Assembly: GCF_963082655.1 (NCBI RefSeq)
Contig: NC_081554.1
Location: forward strand, 57,928,369-57,992,368
DNA length: 64,000 bases
Direction of reading: 5' to 3'
Source of the DNA: Stomoxys calcitrans
Taxonomy: Eukaryota > Arthropoda > Insecta > Diptera > Muscidae
This document shows positions 45,109 through 56,320 of the stretch, piece by piece. The translations under genes were made by a program, and so were the position numbers. Every line of letters starts with the position of its first letter. The first letter of the stretch is position 1. The notes under the pieces are model-generated. The model did no database searches. It saw only the letters and a program-made list of their open reading frames with translations, and was not told the origin of the DNA.

Positions 45109-46405
45109 ACTGCGGCTATGAGATTTAAGGCGATGGGAGAATGAATTGAGGATGGGAGCTGCTCATACCATCGCGGTATAATCGAGGCGATGATAGGAAA
45201 CCTGGAAGGAAGGGAAGAGGTTTTCGATCGGATACCTGAGATGAACCTTGAAGTCGAGTGCGAGGCACTGCTGCCATCGACACTGTCTTCGATTGACGGA
45301 ACCCTAGTATTGCCATCCGGAAGATCATGTTACACGGATGGATCCAAGCTAGAGGACAGAGTGGGCCTGGGGGTTTACATTGAGAACCCAGGGACTTAGA
45401 TCTGTTTTAGACTGCCTGACAATAATACGGTCCTGCAGGCGGAGATCCGGGCGATCACGGAATGCATGAAGTGGTGTGGTGCTAACGCGAGGACGTCAAG
45501 TGTGAACATCTTTACCGACAGTAAAATCGCCATAAGGGCAATAACAACCAGGACGGTAAGGTCACGAAGATCATGTTACACGGATGGATCCAAGCTAGAG
45601 GACAGAGTGGGCCTGGGGGTTTACACTGAGAACCCAGGGACTGAGATCTGTTTTAGACTGCCTGACCATAATACGGTCCAGCAGACGGAGATCCGGGCGT
45701 TCACGGAATGCAGGAAGTGGTCTGGTGCTTACGCGAGGACGTTGAGTGTGAACATCTTTACCGACAGTAAAATCACCATCAGGACAAGAGCAACCAGGAC
45801 GATAAGATCACGAATAGTGTTGGAATTTAAGAAGGAAATTAAGGCTTCTCTGGGGATAGCACAATCCCCATCATTTGGGTACCGGTGCATAACGGAGTAA
45901 GGGGAACTGAAAGGGCAGGCGATTTGGCGGTGAAGGCCAGAGGACTCAATAAACTTCAACTTCAATAAACTTGGTTAACCCGAAGCCTTTCGGGTCGACG
46001 CAGTCCGAGTAAAGGGAGTCGGCGACGAATGCTAGTGCAACATTTTGGAACGGGGAAACGGTCAGTAGGACGGCGAAAATCCTGTGGGGGGATCCAGATC
46101 GTGAGAAGGCGAGGCTATTACTGAAAGGAAGGAAGAAGGAGGTCAGTATAGCTATTGATATCATAACGGGACACATAGGACTACGAACTCACTTTTGTAA
46201 AACCGGTGCTGCAAGTGATAGTATGAGTAGAACATGTGGGGAAGATGATGAGATGTTGGAGCATTTCCTTTGTCATTGCCCGGCTTTCACGTCCAACAGA
46301 TACCGGTGCTTAGGTGGAGACACAATATCAGACATGAACCAACTTAGGAGAGTGGTATTGAAAACATTTAAGGATTTTGTAAGTAGCACGGAATTCGTAA
46401 CTTAA
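45109..46405 (+). pseudogene. LOA/I-like LINE ORF2 C-terminal part with duplicated RNase H segment
   Basis: In order: RT-thumb end (AAMRFKAMGE, IEAMIGNLEGREEVFDRIPE), RNase H opening (SCYTDGSKLEDRVGLGVYIE), EIRAITEC, VNIFTDSKIAIRAITTRTVR, then a second YTDGSKLED ... FTDSKITIRTR copy, HNGVRG, and finally the Zn-binding C-terminus (46223-46405: RTCGEDDEMLEHFLCHCPAF). RNase H removes template RNA. Stops and shifts occur, for example at 45400 (T, stop) and after 45900. Insertion is 5'-truncated, starting in a DTR-A tail. Closest relatives are 3462-4204 and, for the thumb, the minus relic at 62333-64000. Confidence 0.82.
45320..45811 (+). repeat. in-frame 246-bp tandem duplication inside RNase H
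   Basis: GAAGATCATGTTACACGGATG begins at 45320 and again at 45566, an offset of 246 bp (82 codons). Each copy holds the YTDGSKLED and FTDSK motifs. The reading frame crosses the junction (RTVRSRRSCYTDG) without a stop from 45466 to 45900, longer than either copy alone. Divergence between copies (NANARTSSV / AYARTLSV) shows that the event is not very recent. Confidence 0.85.
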
Positions 46406-46934
46406 AATTTTCTTTTTCGAGCCGATTACTGGCTAATATGTAAGTCCATAAAGACTTGGGACAGATTAATATCCGCACCCTCTTTTCAACCAAACCTAAC
46501 CTAATCAGGACAGCGCTCATTGATATGAGAGAAGTGTCTCTGCTGATTTCAAATGACTGTTCATGGACCATGTTAACAATTTAATTTAAACATTGAGCTT
46601 AAATTCAGATTATGTTCTGCTCATCTTGTGTTTGTTTTGAAAATATTTTCTCGCCACTGTTCATTTAAGCGCAATAAAATGAAAATTATTAAACCAACAA
46701 ATATGGAAGACAATAAACGATATGAGCGAAGAAGAAAAAAATGAATCCCACTCAATTGTCTATGGGTTGTATAATAAAAAACTTAATTAATTGAGCCACA
46801 TCAAATGAAATAGGAGAAGATTTTGCGCATATGGCATAAAGAAGTCTAAAGCAATGGAATTACTAAAAACAGAAATAATAAGATTGCAATTAATAGATTT
46901 GATTTTAAATTAAAAAAAAACAACAATCATTTTA
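46406..46934. other. LINE 3' region and AT-rich unique sequence
   Basis: The LINE 3' untranslated sequence probably extends to about 46500 (ends AACCTAACCTAATC, like other LINE ends here). The rest is AT-rich with no feature. Confidence 0.5.
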
Positions 46935-49900
46935 AAACAAGTAAGGACGGGCTAAATTCGGGCGAAGTGGACATTTTGATATACTACACCACATTGTAGG
47001 CTAAGATGCCGAATTTAAAATTTTCTTAATTTTGATATGTAAAATTTCAAAAAAAAAAAAAATCGTACATATTGTAGGAGCCATAGAGTCTTGGTGCAAG
47101 TTTTTGAGAAGATTGTTTGATTAGCAAAGGCCTTAAAAGTGAAAATCGGGAGATGCATATATATGGGAGCTATATCCAAATCTGAACCGATTTCTATGAA
47201 ATTCACCAATAATGTCAAGACTTATAAGAGAGCCTCTCGTGCAAAATTTTGGGTATATTAGTGTACAAATGACGAAATAATCGCAATTTTAGTCCAAATC
47301 GGACGAACATATATATGGTAGCTTTATCCAAATCTAAGCCGATTTCTATGAAATTCACCAATAATGTCGAGACTTGCAAGAGAACGCTTCGTGCCAAATT
47401 TTGGGATAATCGGTTTACAAATGACGAAATAATTGCAATTTTAGTTCAAATCGGGCGAACATATATGTGGGAGCTATATCCAAATCTTAAGCGATTTCTA
47501 TGAAATTCACAAATAATGTGGAGACTTACAAGAGAACCCCTAGTACAAAATTTCATGAGAATCTGTTTACAAATGACGAAATAATTGCAATTTAAGTCCA
47601 AATCGGACGAACATATATGTGGGAGCTATATCCAAATCAGAGCCGATTTCTATGAAATTCGCCAATAATGTTGAGACTTGAAAGAAACGTCCTAGTGCAA
47701 AATTTTGTGAGAATCGGTTTACAAATGACGAAATAATTGCTTTTTTATTCAAAATCGGACGAACATATGTATGGGAGCTATATCTAAATCTGAACCGATT
47801 TCTATGAATATCACCAATAATGGCGGGACTCTTAAGAGAATCAATCGTGCAAAATTTCATGAGAATCTGTTTACAAATGACGAAATAATTGCAATTTAAG
47901 TCCAAATCGGACGAACATATATGTGGGAGCTATATCCAAATCAGAGCCGATTTCTATGAAATTCGCCAATAATGTTGAGACTTGAAAGAAACGTCCTAGT
48001 GCAAAATTTCGTGAGAATCGGTTTACAAATGACGAAATAATTGCAATTTTAGTCCAAATCGGACGAACATATATGTGGGAGCTATATCTAAATCTGAGGC
48101 GATTTCTATGAAATACACCAATTAAGTGGAGACTTACAAGAGAACCCTTCGTGCCAAATTTTGGGAGAATCGGTTTACAAATGACGAAATATTAGTCCAA
48201 ATCGGATGAACATTTATATGGCAGCTATATCCAAATCTGAACCGATTTCTATAAAATTCACCAATAATGTCGATCCTTATAAAAGAACCCCTGGTGCAAA
48301 ATTTCATGAGAATCGGTTTATTAATAACGATATAAATGCAATTTAAGTCCAAATCGGACGAACATATATATATGGGAGCTATATCCAAATTCCAACCGAT
48401 TTCTATCAAATTCACCAATAATATCGAGCCTTATAAAAGAACCCCTGGTGCAAAATTTCGTGAGAATCGGTTTACAAATGACGAAATAATTGCTTTTTTA
48501 TTCAAAATCGGATGAACATATGTATGGGAGCTATATCCAAATCTAAGGCGATTTCTATGAAATTCACCAATATTGTCGACCCTTGTAAGAGAACCCCTGG
48601 TGCAAAATTTCAGGGGAATCGGTTTATTAATAACGATATAAATGCAATTTTAGTCCAAATCGGACAAACATATATATGGGAGCTATATCTAAATCTGAAC
48701 CGATTTCTTTTAAATTTACCAGTAATGTCGAGCACTTTAAGAGAACCCCTGGTGCAAAATTTTGTGAGAATCGGTTTACAAATGACGAAATAATTGCTTT
48801 TTTATTCAAAATCGGACGAACATATGTATGGGAGCTATATCTAAATCTGAACCGATTTCTATGAAAATCACCAATAATGGCGGGACTTTTAAGAGAATCA
48901 ATCGTGCAAAATTTCGTGAGAATCGGTTCCCAAATGACGATATAATTGCAATTTTAGTCCAAATCGGACAAATATATATGTGGGAGCTATATCCAAATCT
49001 GAACCGATTTCTATGAAATTCACCAATTGTGTTGAGACTTATAGGAGAACTCTTCGTGCAAAATTTCGTGAAAATCGGTTGACAAATGACGATATAATTG
49101 CAATTTTAGTCCAAATCGGACGAACATATGTATGGGAGCTATATACAAATCTGAACCGATTTCTATGAATTTCACCAATAATGTCGAGCCTTATAAGAGA
49201 ACCCCTCGTGCAAAGTTTCGTGAGAATCGATTTACAAATGACGAAATAATTGCTATTTTATTCAAAATCGGATGAACATATATATGGGAGCTATATCCAA
49301 ATCTGAACCGATTTCTATGAATTTCACCAATAACGTCAAGACTTACAAGAGAACCCCTCATACAAAATTTCGTGAGAATCGGCTTACAAATCACGAAATA
49401 ATTGCAATTTTAGTCCAAATCGGACGAACATATATATGGGAGCTATATCCAAATCTTAGCCGATTTCTATGAAATTCACCAATAATGTCGAGACTTATAA
49501 GAGAACCCCTCGTGCAAAATTTCGTGGGAATCGATTTACAAATGACGAAATAATTGCAATTTTATTCAAAATCGGATGAACATATATATGGGAGCTATAT
49601 ACAAATCTGAACCGATTTCTATGAATTTCACCAATAATGTCGAGCCTTATAAGAGAACCCCTCGTGCAAAGTTTCGTGAGAATCGATTTACAAATGACGA
49701 AATAATTGCTTTTTTATTCAAAATCGGACGAACATATGTATGGGAGCTATATCCAAATCTAAGGCGATTTCTATGAAATTCACCAATATTGTCGACCCTT
49801 GTAAGAGAACCCCTGGTGCAAAATTTCAGGGGAATCGGTTTATTAATAACGATATAAATGCAATTTTAGTCCAAATCGGACAAACATATATATGGGAGCT

Positions 49901-50625
49901 ATATCTAAATCTGAACCGATTTCTTTTAAATTTACCAGTAATGTCGAGCACTTTAAGAGAACCCCTGGTGCAAAATTTTGTGAGAATCGGTTTACAAATG
50001 ACGAAATAATTGCTTTTTTATTCAAAATCGGATGAACATATATATGGGAGCTATATCCAAATCTGAACCGATTTCTATGAATTTCACCAATAACGTCAAG
50101 ACTTACAAGAGAACCCCTCATACAAAATTTCGTGAGAATTGGCTAACAAATGAAGAAATAATTGCATTTTTAGTCTAAATCGGACGAACATATATATGGG
50201 AGCTATATCCAAATCTTAGCCGATTTCTATGAAATTCGCCAATAATGTCGAGACTTATAAGAGAACCCCTCGTGCAAAATTTCGTGAGAATCGGTTTACT
50301 AATGACGATATAATTGCAATTTTAGTCCAAATCGGACGAACATATATATGGGAGCTATACTGATTTTTTCCAATTTCAATAGGCTTCGTCTCTAGGCCCC
50401 AAAAAATGATTGTGCCAAATTTGAAGACAATCGAATGAAAATTGCGTCCTATACTTTGTACACAAATAAACATGGACAGACGGGCGGACAGACAGAAGGA
50501 CATTGCTATATGGAATCAGAAAGTGTTTCTGAGTGGATCGTTATCAATGGGTCTATCTCTCTTCCTTCTGGGTGTTACAAAAAAATTCACTGTACGACAT
50601 TAGTGGTTTAGGGTATAAACAGCAG
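46935..50625 (+). mobile_element. DTR-C element carrying a 22-unit, 152-bp tandem array
   Basis: The head reads AAACAAGTAAGGACGGGCTAA and ATTCGGGCGAAG, like the DTR-A head. Units recur at 47166, 47318, 47470, 47622, 47774, 47926, 48077, 48222, 48376, 48527, 48678, 48830, 48982, 49134, 49286, 49438, 49590, 49742, 49893, 50045, 50197 and 50349 (start of GGGAGCTATAT or its variant). Unit motifs: CCAAATCTGAACCGATTTC, AAGAGAACCCCTCGTGCAAAA, ATCGGTTTACAAATGACG. The tail holds CATGGACAGACGGGCGGACAG and TTTAGGGTATAAACAGC. It is non-coding. Multi-unit duplications are visible (separate entry). Confidence 0.88.
48521..50150. repeat. higher-order repeats within the 152-bp array
   Basis: A block of about 290 bp at 48521-48810 recurs at 49737-50027, offset 1216 bp (eight units), apparently without differences. 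Another block at about 49131-49255 recurs at 49587-49711 (offset 456 bp, three units). One at about 49271-49400 recurs near 50031-50160 (offset 760 bp, five units) with two or three changes. Confidence 0.85.
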
Positions 50626-52237
50626 CTTACATACATTTAGCATAACCCAGCAAACAAAATGGTCATCACTTGGGAAATATATGCAAATTATTAGTTTGTT
50701 AGAGGAAGTTTAGCAAACGAAATTATAGTATATTTAAATTCAAATTTTCCTTCGTGTTAACATATCAAGCCCAACAAACACTTCTCTGCGCAGCATGAGC
50801 CTGCAATTTAGGATAAAATGAATTTCCAATTATGTTCTAGGCATTTACCCTTTTTGTTGTTCTTAAAGTCACACAAGTACCAAACCATCCATTAACATTG
50901 CTGGTCATGCATTATGACCATTTTGTATACAGCCGATAAGGCTGGCGAATAGTGAATATTATTTTTAATTCCCATTTTTTTTTTGTTGATGGTTCTTTAA
51001 GAATACAACGCAACGCCTCAAAATGAATTATGAGCTATGGAATATATGGACTATAATAATCTTGCTATAAAAGTGCATATGATTATGTTATGCATTTGTA
51101 TTATTCTCTCCGAGTGTGTTGTTGCTAAAATTATAATTATCGATGCCTTAATGAATTCACTAGGAAATGCGTAAGTCATAGTCTTCGCATAGCTGCACTT
51201 TGATGGGGCATTCATTCATCATTTCAGCTTGGCTGCTTGGTGTAAGCAAAAATCCAAACCACAACAATATCGCACAGCCCGGCCTACCATCGTCTTCTCC
51301 TCTGGCTGATGGTGCCATTTGCGTTCGCATAGAGAACCACAGATGAAAACTTACGGAAGTTCTAGGCAGTCATCTGCATAAAAAAATCTTTAGCTTTAAT
51401 AGTTTTAATTTCTATGCACTACTCACAGCCTTGTGCGAGTAGTAGGACACACACACACACACACGCGCGCGCGCCTAGTGGCCAAACGTTGGGGGAAATT
51501 TGCAGCAAAGGCAACAAACATCTTATCAACTCTCTGTATGCAGCTCTGTAGGTATGCCAAATAATAGGCTTTTGTCATTTTATGCGTAGCTAACTGCTTA
51601 TAAATGCACACCCAAATGTACAAAAAAAAAAACAAAGAATAATTGTTGTACACACAAAAATGGCGTCAAGTTTTTAAATTAATGACCCTGGTGACCCTTT
51701 TGTATAGGCAGCATAATGAATTTTCCGGGGGAAACTTAAAAAAAAAACGATAAACATTCATAGTAGCTGAGATGAAAAATTTCAAATTTAGCAGCATAGT
51801 TGGAAAATGATCCTCAAAGGTGGATCCACGTACGTATGTAGCCTGTGTTTACTTGTTCCAATAATTTTTGAAATTTATTGCCTTTTAGAACCACTTGCCT
51901 CGAATTGATTTCAACTCTAGCGTTTCCTCAGTTTCCGGCCATACGAAATATTAGCATTTTCTCTCCCTCCATGGATGGCCATGCTGTGTTGAATAGAAAT
52001 CAAAACCATGGCAAACGCACTACCACCTTAGAATGCCTTCATACGTTTAAGAAATCCAATTGGCAATTCAATGCCATAGAGTTTTTTTTTTTTTTAAACG
52101 CATTGCATTCAAGCGTAGACACCGTTTAATGTTGATTCAAATGAAAATTCAAATAATTTACAGCCAAAAGCAACAGATCTCTAGAGGGGGGGGGGCTTTG
52201 TGTTAAACGATTAACCACCTAGCATGGGTGATTAATC
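50626..52237. other. no gene seen; unique-looking sequence
   Basis: It contains a (CA)n/(CG)n tract (51449-51474), poly-T runs (52082-52095) and a G-run (52185-52195). A possible acceptor (TTTATTGCCTTTTAG) near 51888 has no convincing exon after it. Confidence 0.5.
51449..51474. repeat. (CA)n-(CG)n microsatellite
   Basis: About eight CA units followed by four to five CG units, a purine-pyrimidine alternating tract. Confidence 0.8.
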
Positions 52238-53605
52238 AAAAACAAGTAAGAGAGTGCTAAGATCGGCCGGGCCGAATCTTATATACCCTCAGAACCCATA
52301 GAACTGTTATGCTAGTGGAGATATATCAAGTTATAGTCCGATTCGGACCATAAATGAAGTCAATGCTGAACATTCCATTCGGATAAGAATTGCGCCTTGT
52401 AGGGGCTCGGACGATCGGTTTATATGGGAGCTGTATCAAGTTATTGATTGATTTAGACCATATTGGCCATGTATGTTGAAAATCATGGGAGAAGCCGTTG
52501 TACAAAATTTCTGCCAAATCGGATGAGAATTGCGCCCTCTAGAGGCCCAAGAAGTCAAGGCCCAAATGGGTTTATATGGCGGCTATATCAGGTTATGTAC
52601 CGATTTGCTTCATACTTAGCACAGTTATTCGAAGTCATTACAAAACACCTCATGCAAAATTTCAGCTTAATCGGATGTGGATTGCGCCCTCTAGAGGCTT
52701 AAGAAGTCAAGATCCCAGATCGGTTTATAGGGCAGCTATATCAGGTTATGTAGCAATTTGCGTCATACTAAGCACAGTTATTGGAAGTCAAAACAAAATA
52801 CCTTATGAAAAATGTCAGCTTAATCGAATGAGAATTGCGCCATCTAGAGGCTCAAAAAGTCAAGACCCAAGATCGGTTTATAGGGCAGCTATAACAGGTT
52901 ATGAACCGATTAAAACCAAAACCGGTTTATATGGCGGCTATATCAGGTTATGTACCAATTTGCGTCATACTAAGCGCAGTTATTGGAAGTCATTACAAAA
53001 CACCTCTTGCAAAATTTCAGCTTAATCGGATGAGAATTGCGCCATCTAGAGGCTCAAAAAGTCAAGACCCAAGATCGGTTTATAGGGCAGCTATATCAAA
53101 ACATAGACCGATTTGAACCATACTTAGCACAGTTGTTGAAAGTCATGCAAAATTTCAGTCAAATCGGATGAGAATTGCGCCCTCTAGAGGCCCAAGAAAT
53201 CAAGACCCAAGATCGGTTCATAGGGCAGCTATACCAGATTATGAACCGATTTAAATCATATTAGGCACAGTTGTTGAACGTCATAGCGAAACACTTCATG
53301 TAAAATTTCAGTCAAATTAGACGAGAATTGCGCCCTCTAGAGGCTCAAGAAGTCAAGACCCAAGATCGGTTTATATGGCAGCTATACCAGATTATGAACC
53401 GATTTAGCACAGTTGTTAAAAGTCATAACCAAACATTTCATGCAAAATTTCAGTCAAACCGGACGAGAATTGCACCCTCTAGAGGCTCAAGAAGTCAAGA
53501 TCCCATATCGGTTTATAGGGCAGCTATATCGGGTTATGTACCGATTTGCTTCAAACTTAGCACAATTGTTGAAAGTCAGTTGTCGAAACACTTCATGCAA
53601 AATTT
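52238..53605 (+). mobile_element. DTR-A element, tail truncated by LINE
   Basis: The head reads AAACAAGTAAGAGAGTGCTAA, GATCGGCCGGGCCGAATC and TTATATACCCTC. About eight units follow with ATTGCGCCCTCTAGAGGC, CAAGAAGTCAAGACCCAAGA and AGCTATATCAGGTTATG. Around 52880-52960 a unit is partly duplicated (ACCGGTTTATATGGCGGC). It ends at about 53605, where LINE ORF1 sequence starts. Confidence 0.8.
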
Positions 53606-54266
53606 CAGGCTTGATCAATGCCAACCACAAGAAGAGTTCCTTCCTCCTTCTTCTCCCTGTGAAGACCTTCCATTTCTCCGCGATCAACTCTTGGTTTAGC
53701 TTGTTTAAGATTTTCATCGTGCATTCAATAGTGAATTCGCCGTCCTCATCCTTGGTGAAAACCGTCGCCATTGTGAGCTTTGGGAGGTTCATCTTGCTCA
53801 CAATGTTGAGCTTTGGGCTCCAGGGAGGGTGGATACTTTCAACGAGCTTTTTGGCGGTACAAATACCTTCCGCTGACACAAAATGCAGCGTTACGATGTC
53901 CCTTTATACCCGCAGCTTATAAGTCGTATGGGTGGACCCCATTCAGAGTTCAACACATGTTCGATAACCTGTTCGTTAACCTAATGCCTCAACTGGGACC
54001 GATGATCGGGAGGAATCCGATCGGATACATAGCCGATATCGATGACTGCATAATTCATCTCAACTCTGTTGTGCTTCCTTGTCACTCCGTAGCCAGAGGG
54101 CGGCTCCTTACCTTTCTCAGCGACCATCTTCCCCTTCAGTGATGCTGTGTGAAGTCACAGTCCTTCATGAAGACTCAGGGACCGACTTTCCTTTGATTTT
54201 GTCTCCCTCCGCAGGACACTGTCTGGAGTCGCCATTGCGGGGGGCTGGCTTGATCTTCCCAGAGTA
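53606..54266 (-). pseudogene. LINE ORF1 (gag-like, DUF4780-type) relic
   Basis: On the minus strand the frames read MNYAVIDIGYVSDRIPPDHR, VNEQVIEHVLNSEWGPP, then SAEGICTAKKLVESIHPPWS, PKLNIVSKMNLPKLTMATVF, EDGEFTIECTMKILNKLNQE and LIAEKWKVFTGRR. The arrangement (Y-x-V-I-D, later a P-K-x-T motif and a final N-x-x-L-x-x-x-x-W-K-V) resembles the RNA-binding ORF1 domain found upstream of insect jockey-like RT genes. I name DUF4780 from memory. It has frameshifts. It lies directly after the 3' CAA-tail of the LINE on its right, so it belongs to a second copy, into or next to which the first inserted. Confidence 0.6.
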
Positions 54267-54784
54267 CGTTGTTGTTGTTGTTGTTGTTGTAGCAGTTTAT
54301 TATCTTCTATCTTTCGTCTGCTTGATTCTGTTGAGTGTCAAAACCCAGGAACTCTGCTACTAAGATGGGGTGCGTCCACAGGGATCTGGGTCTGAGTCAA
54401 GTGGGTCTGGCCGGGTAGTTAAACAGGTGATGTGGTGGTTACAATCGGGACATAAATCTTGCACGTCGGCATCAATCCTTGCTCTGTAGGAGTTGCGGCG
54501 GCTGCATATGCCGGAACGTAATTGAGCCAGAACTACTCTGGTTTGCCGGGGGAGGTCAATTTCTTCAGGTACAATAGGAGGCGGTCGTTATCCAAGGACA
54601 ACATTCACCCGGTAACCATTTACCGCATCTGCTACCGTGTCTGCATGAATGTTGTTTAGACCTGCTTGATATGCCGCTTGATCTAGGGGTTCCCTCTTGT
54701 AGCGCTAAACCTCACGCTCTAGATATCTACCTTAAGGCTTCTGGGCGGTGTATATCTATCCACAAGATGCTTAGACAGCATGTA

Positions 54785-54843
54785 TTGGGTTGCCCAAAAA
54801 GTAATTGCGGATTTTTCATATAGTCGGCGTTGACAAATTTTTT
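54785..54843 (+). mobile_element. mariner MITE stub inside a LINE
   Basis: About 59 bp of the left end (TTGGGTTGCCCAAAAAGTAA, TTGCGGATTTTT, GTCGGCGTTGACAAATTTTTT). It ends abruptly where LINE sequence resumes (CGCACTGGTAGAATC). About 30 bp of LINE between LPVR and YMLSKHL is missing, so the MITE insertion was followed by a deletion across its right side. Confidence 0.85.
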
Positions 54844-55051
54844 CGCACTGGTAGAATCTTTGTCTCCCGATGGAGGTGGTCCACATGAGAACTGGGGAGA
54901 CAGCCTGTCGCAGTTGTTCGGAGGGCGGCATTCTGACAGATCTGAGTATTATTCCACTGTGTGTCACAAAGTTGACGAGACCACATTGGCGCTGCATAAC
55001 TTACCACAGAGCGGCCAATTCCTTTGTACGTACTCAGCAAGGTTTCTTTGT

Positions 55052-55157
55052 TGTTGTTGTTGTTGTAGCAGTGTGTGGTACACTGAGGCGGCAGCCCTTG
55101 CCGATGAAGGAATTCATCGGGTCAATCCGGTACATACAACCGGCTGCCATGGGATTG
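55052..55157 (-). mobile_element. short retroposon (SINE-like) with 12-bp target-site duplication
   Basis: A 106-bp insert interrupts the LINE frame. It is flanked by AGGTTTCTTTGT at 55040-55051 and 55158-55169, an exact 12-bp duplication. On the minus strand it begins CAATCCCATGGCAGCCGG, contains GACCCGATGAATTCC and GCCGCCTCAGTGTACCAC, and ends CTGCTACAACAACAACAAC. The CAA tail matches the tail of the surrounding LINE family. No pol III boxes were recognised, so it may be a fusion of LINE 5' and 3' ends rather than a tRNA SINE. Confidence 0.85.
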
Positions 55158-56320
55158 AGGTTTCTTTGTCTGCACCCCAAGTGCTGTCAGGAAGGGAATT
55201 GAGGACCTTGTTTCTACTTTTGATTTTATCGCAGACTGATGTGGCATGTGGGGAAAATGTGTAAGAGCTGTCGAATGTGACGCCAAGTATTTTGGGACAC
55301 TGATGGTCGGAATCATTTCTCCATCGACCATCACAGTCAGCTCAGTATTCAGCTCACGCGTATTTGTAGTGAACAATGTGGCTGAAGATTTGGTGGGGGA
55401 TATCTTCAGATTTCTTGCAGCGAAATATGAGGCAAGTTCGTTGAGGTAGACGTTCAACCTATCGTAGATGTCATCAATGGGTGGGGGGCCTGATGATACG
55501 ATCTCTATGCCGTCTGGAGGGGGTGGAATGCAGGATAGGTAGTGTTAAACAATGCCGGAGATATCACCCCACCTTGGGGAATTCCCTGTTTCACTCTACG
55601 GTGCTTCGACATCTTATCCCTAAATTCCACAAATGACTGGCGACCACACAGATAATTCGCGACCCAGCGTTTTAAGCCTGGCTGGAGGGACGTGTTGGCG
55701 ATGTCCTCGAATAATTTGGCACCCTATCGAATGCCTTCAATAGGTCCAGTGCCACGATGACCGTCCTATCACATGGCCTGGGCTGATTGAAACCACGGCA
55801 AATGTGTGCGGTGATGGCATGCAAAGTTGTTGTTGTGCTGCTTCGAAATCCATGCTCGGCGAATGGAAATTCTCCTACGAGGCTCGGGAGGAGTATTGCC
55901 TCAAGCGTCTTTGCCACTGGTGAGAGAAGGGAGATCGGTCTGTACGACTCCCCCAAACTCGGGTCTTTTTCAGGCTTCAGTAGCGGGATCACTCTGCCCA
56001 TTTTCCAGACATCGGGAACTATAAGAGTGTTCAAAGACAGGTTGAGGACAGTAGTAAGGTGCTCAACTCCAGGTGAATCCAGATTCTTCAACATCAACGT
56101 AGAGATTCTGTCGGGGCCCAATGCCTTCATCTAGATTTGGCGCCACGGATGACATTCGTAACTTCGCCCAAGGTAAATTGTGATGGCTGTTCATCGGCTC
56201 GGAGACCACGAATACAGTGAATGGCTTACCTCCTTGCCCTGTCTCTCTCGGGATGCACAATTGACGTAAGAGCGGGGAGCTCTTTTCCTTCTTCAGTTTT
56301 TCGACAACATTTTTCATACT

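Larger units (their letters stand above)
54267..56320 (-). pseudogene. jockey-like LINE ORF2: RT to 3' end
   Basis: On the minus strand from 56200: FTLGEVTNVIRGAKS, then KALGPDRISTLMLKNLDSPG, WKMGRVIPLLKPEKDPSLGE, SYRPISLLSPVAKTLEAI, FPFAEHGFRSSTTTTLHAI, VALDLLKAFDRV (first catalytic D region, usually LSKAFDTV). Later come MNVYLNELASYFAARNLKIS, NTELTVMVDGEMIPTI, GRSVVSYAAPMWSRQLCDTQ, HVDHLHRETKILPV and, near the end, the CAACAACAACAACAACAAC tail (54268-54293 on plus as GTTGTTG). The YADD region falls near 55500 (plus GGCCTGATGATACGATCTC), where the minus strand reads EIVSSG without YADD, so the catalytic motif is lost or deleted. Several frameshifts are present. Confidence 0.8.

Noticed and set aside
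48512..50009. Identical short frames MGAISKSKAISMKF and similar
   Set aside because: Translation of the 152-bp unit; identity reflects higher-order duplication, not protein conservation.
51888..52129. Possible 3' splice site and exon (TTTTAG then a short frame)
   Set aside because: The frame has no domain and ends in a poly-T-encoded phenylalanine run; no matching donor was found.
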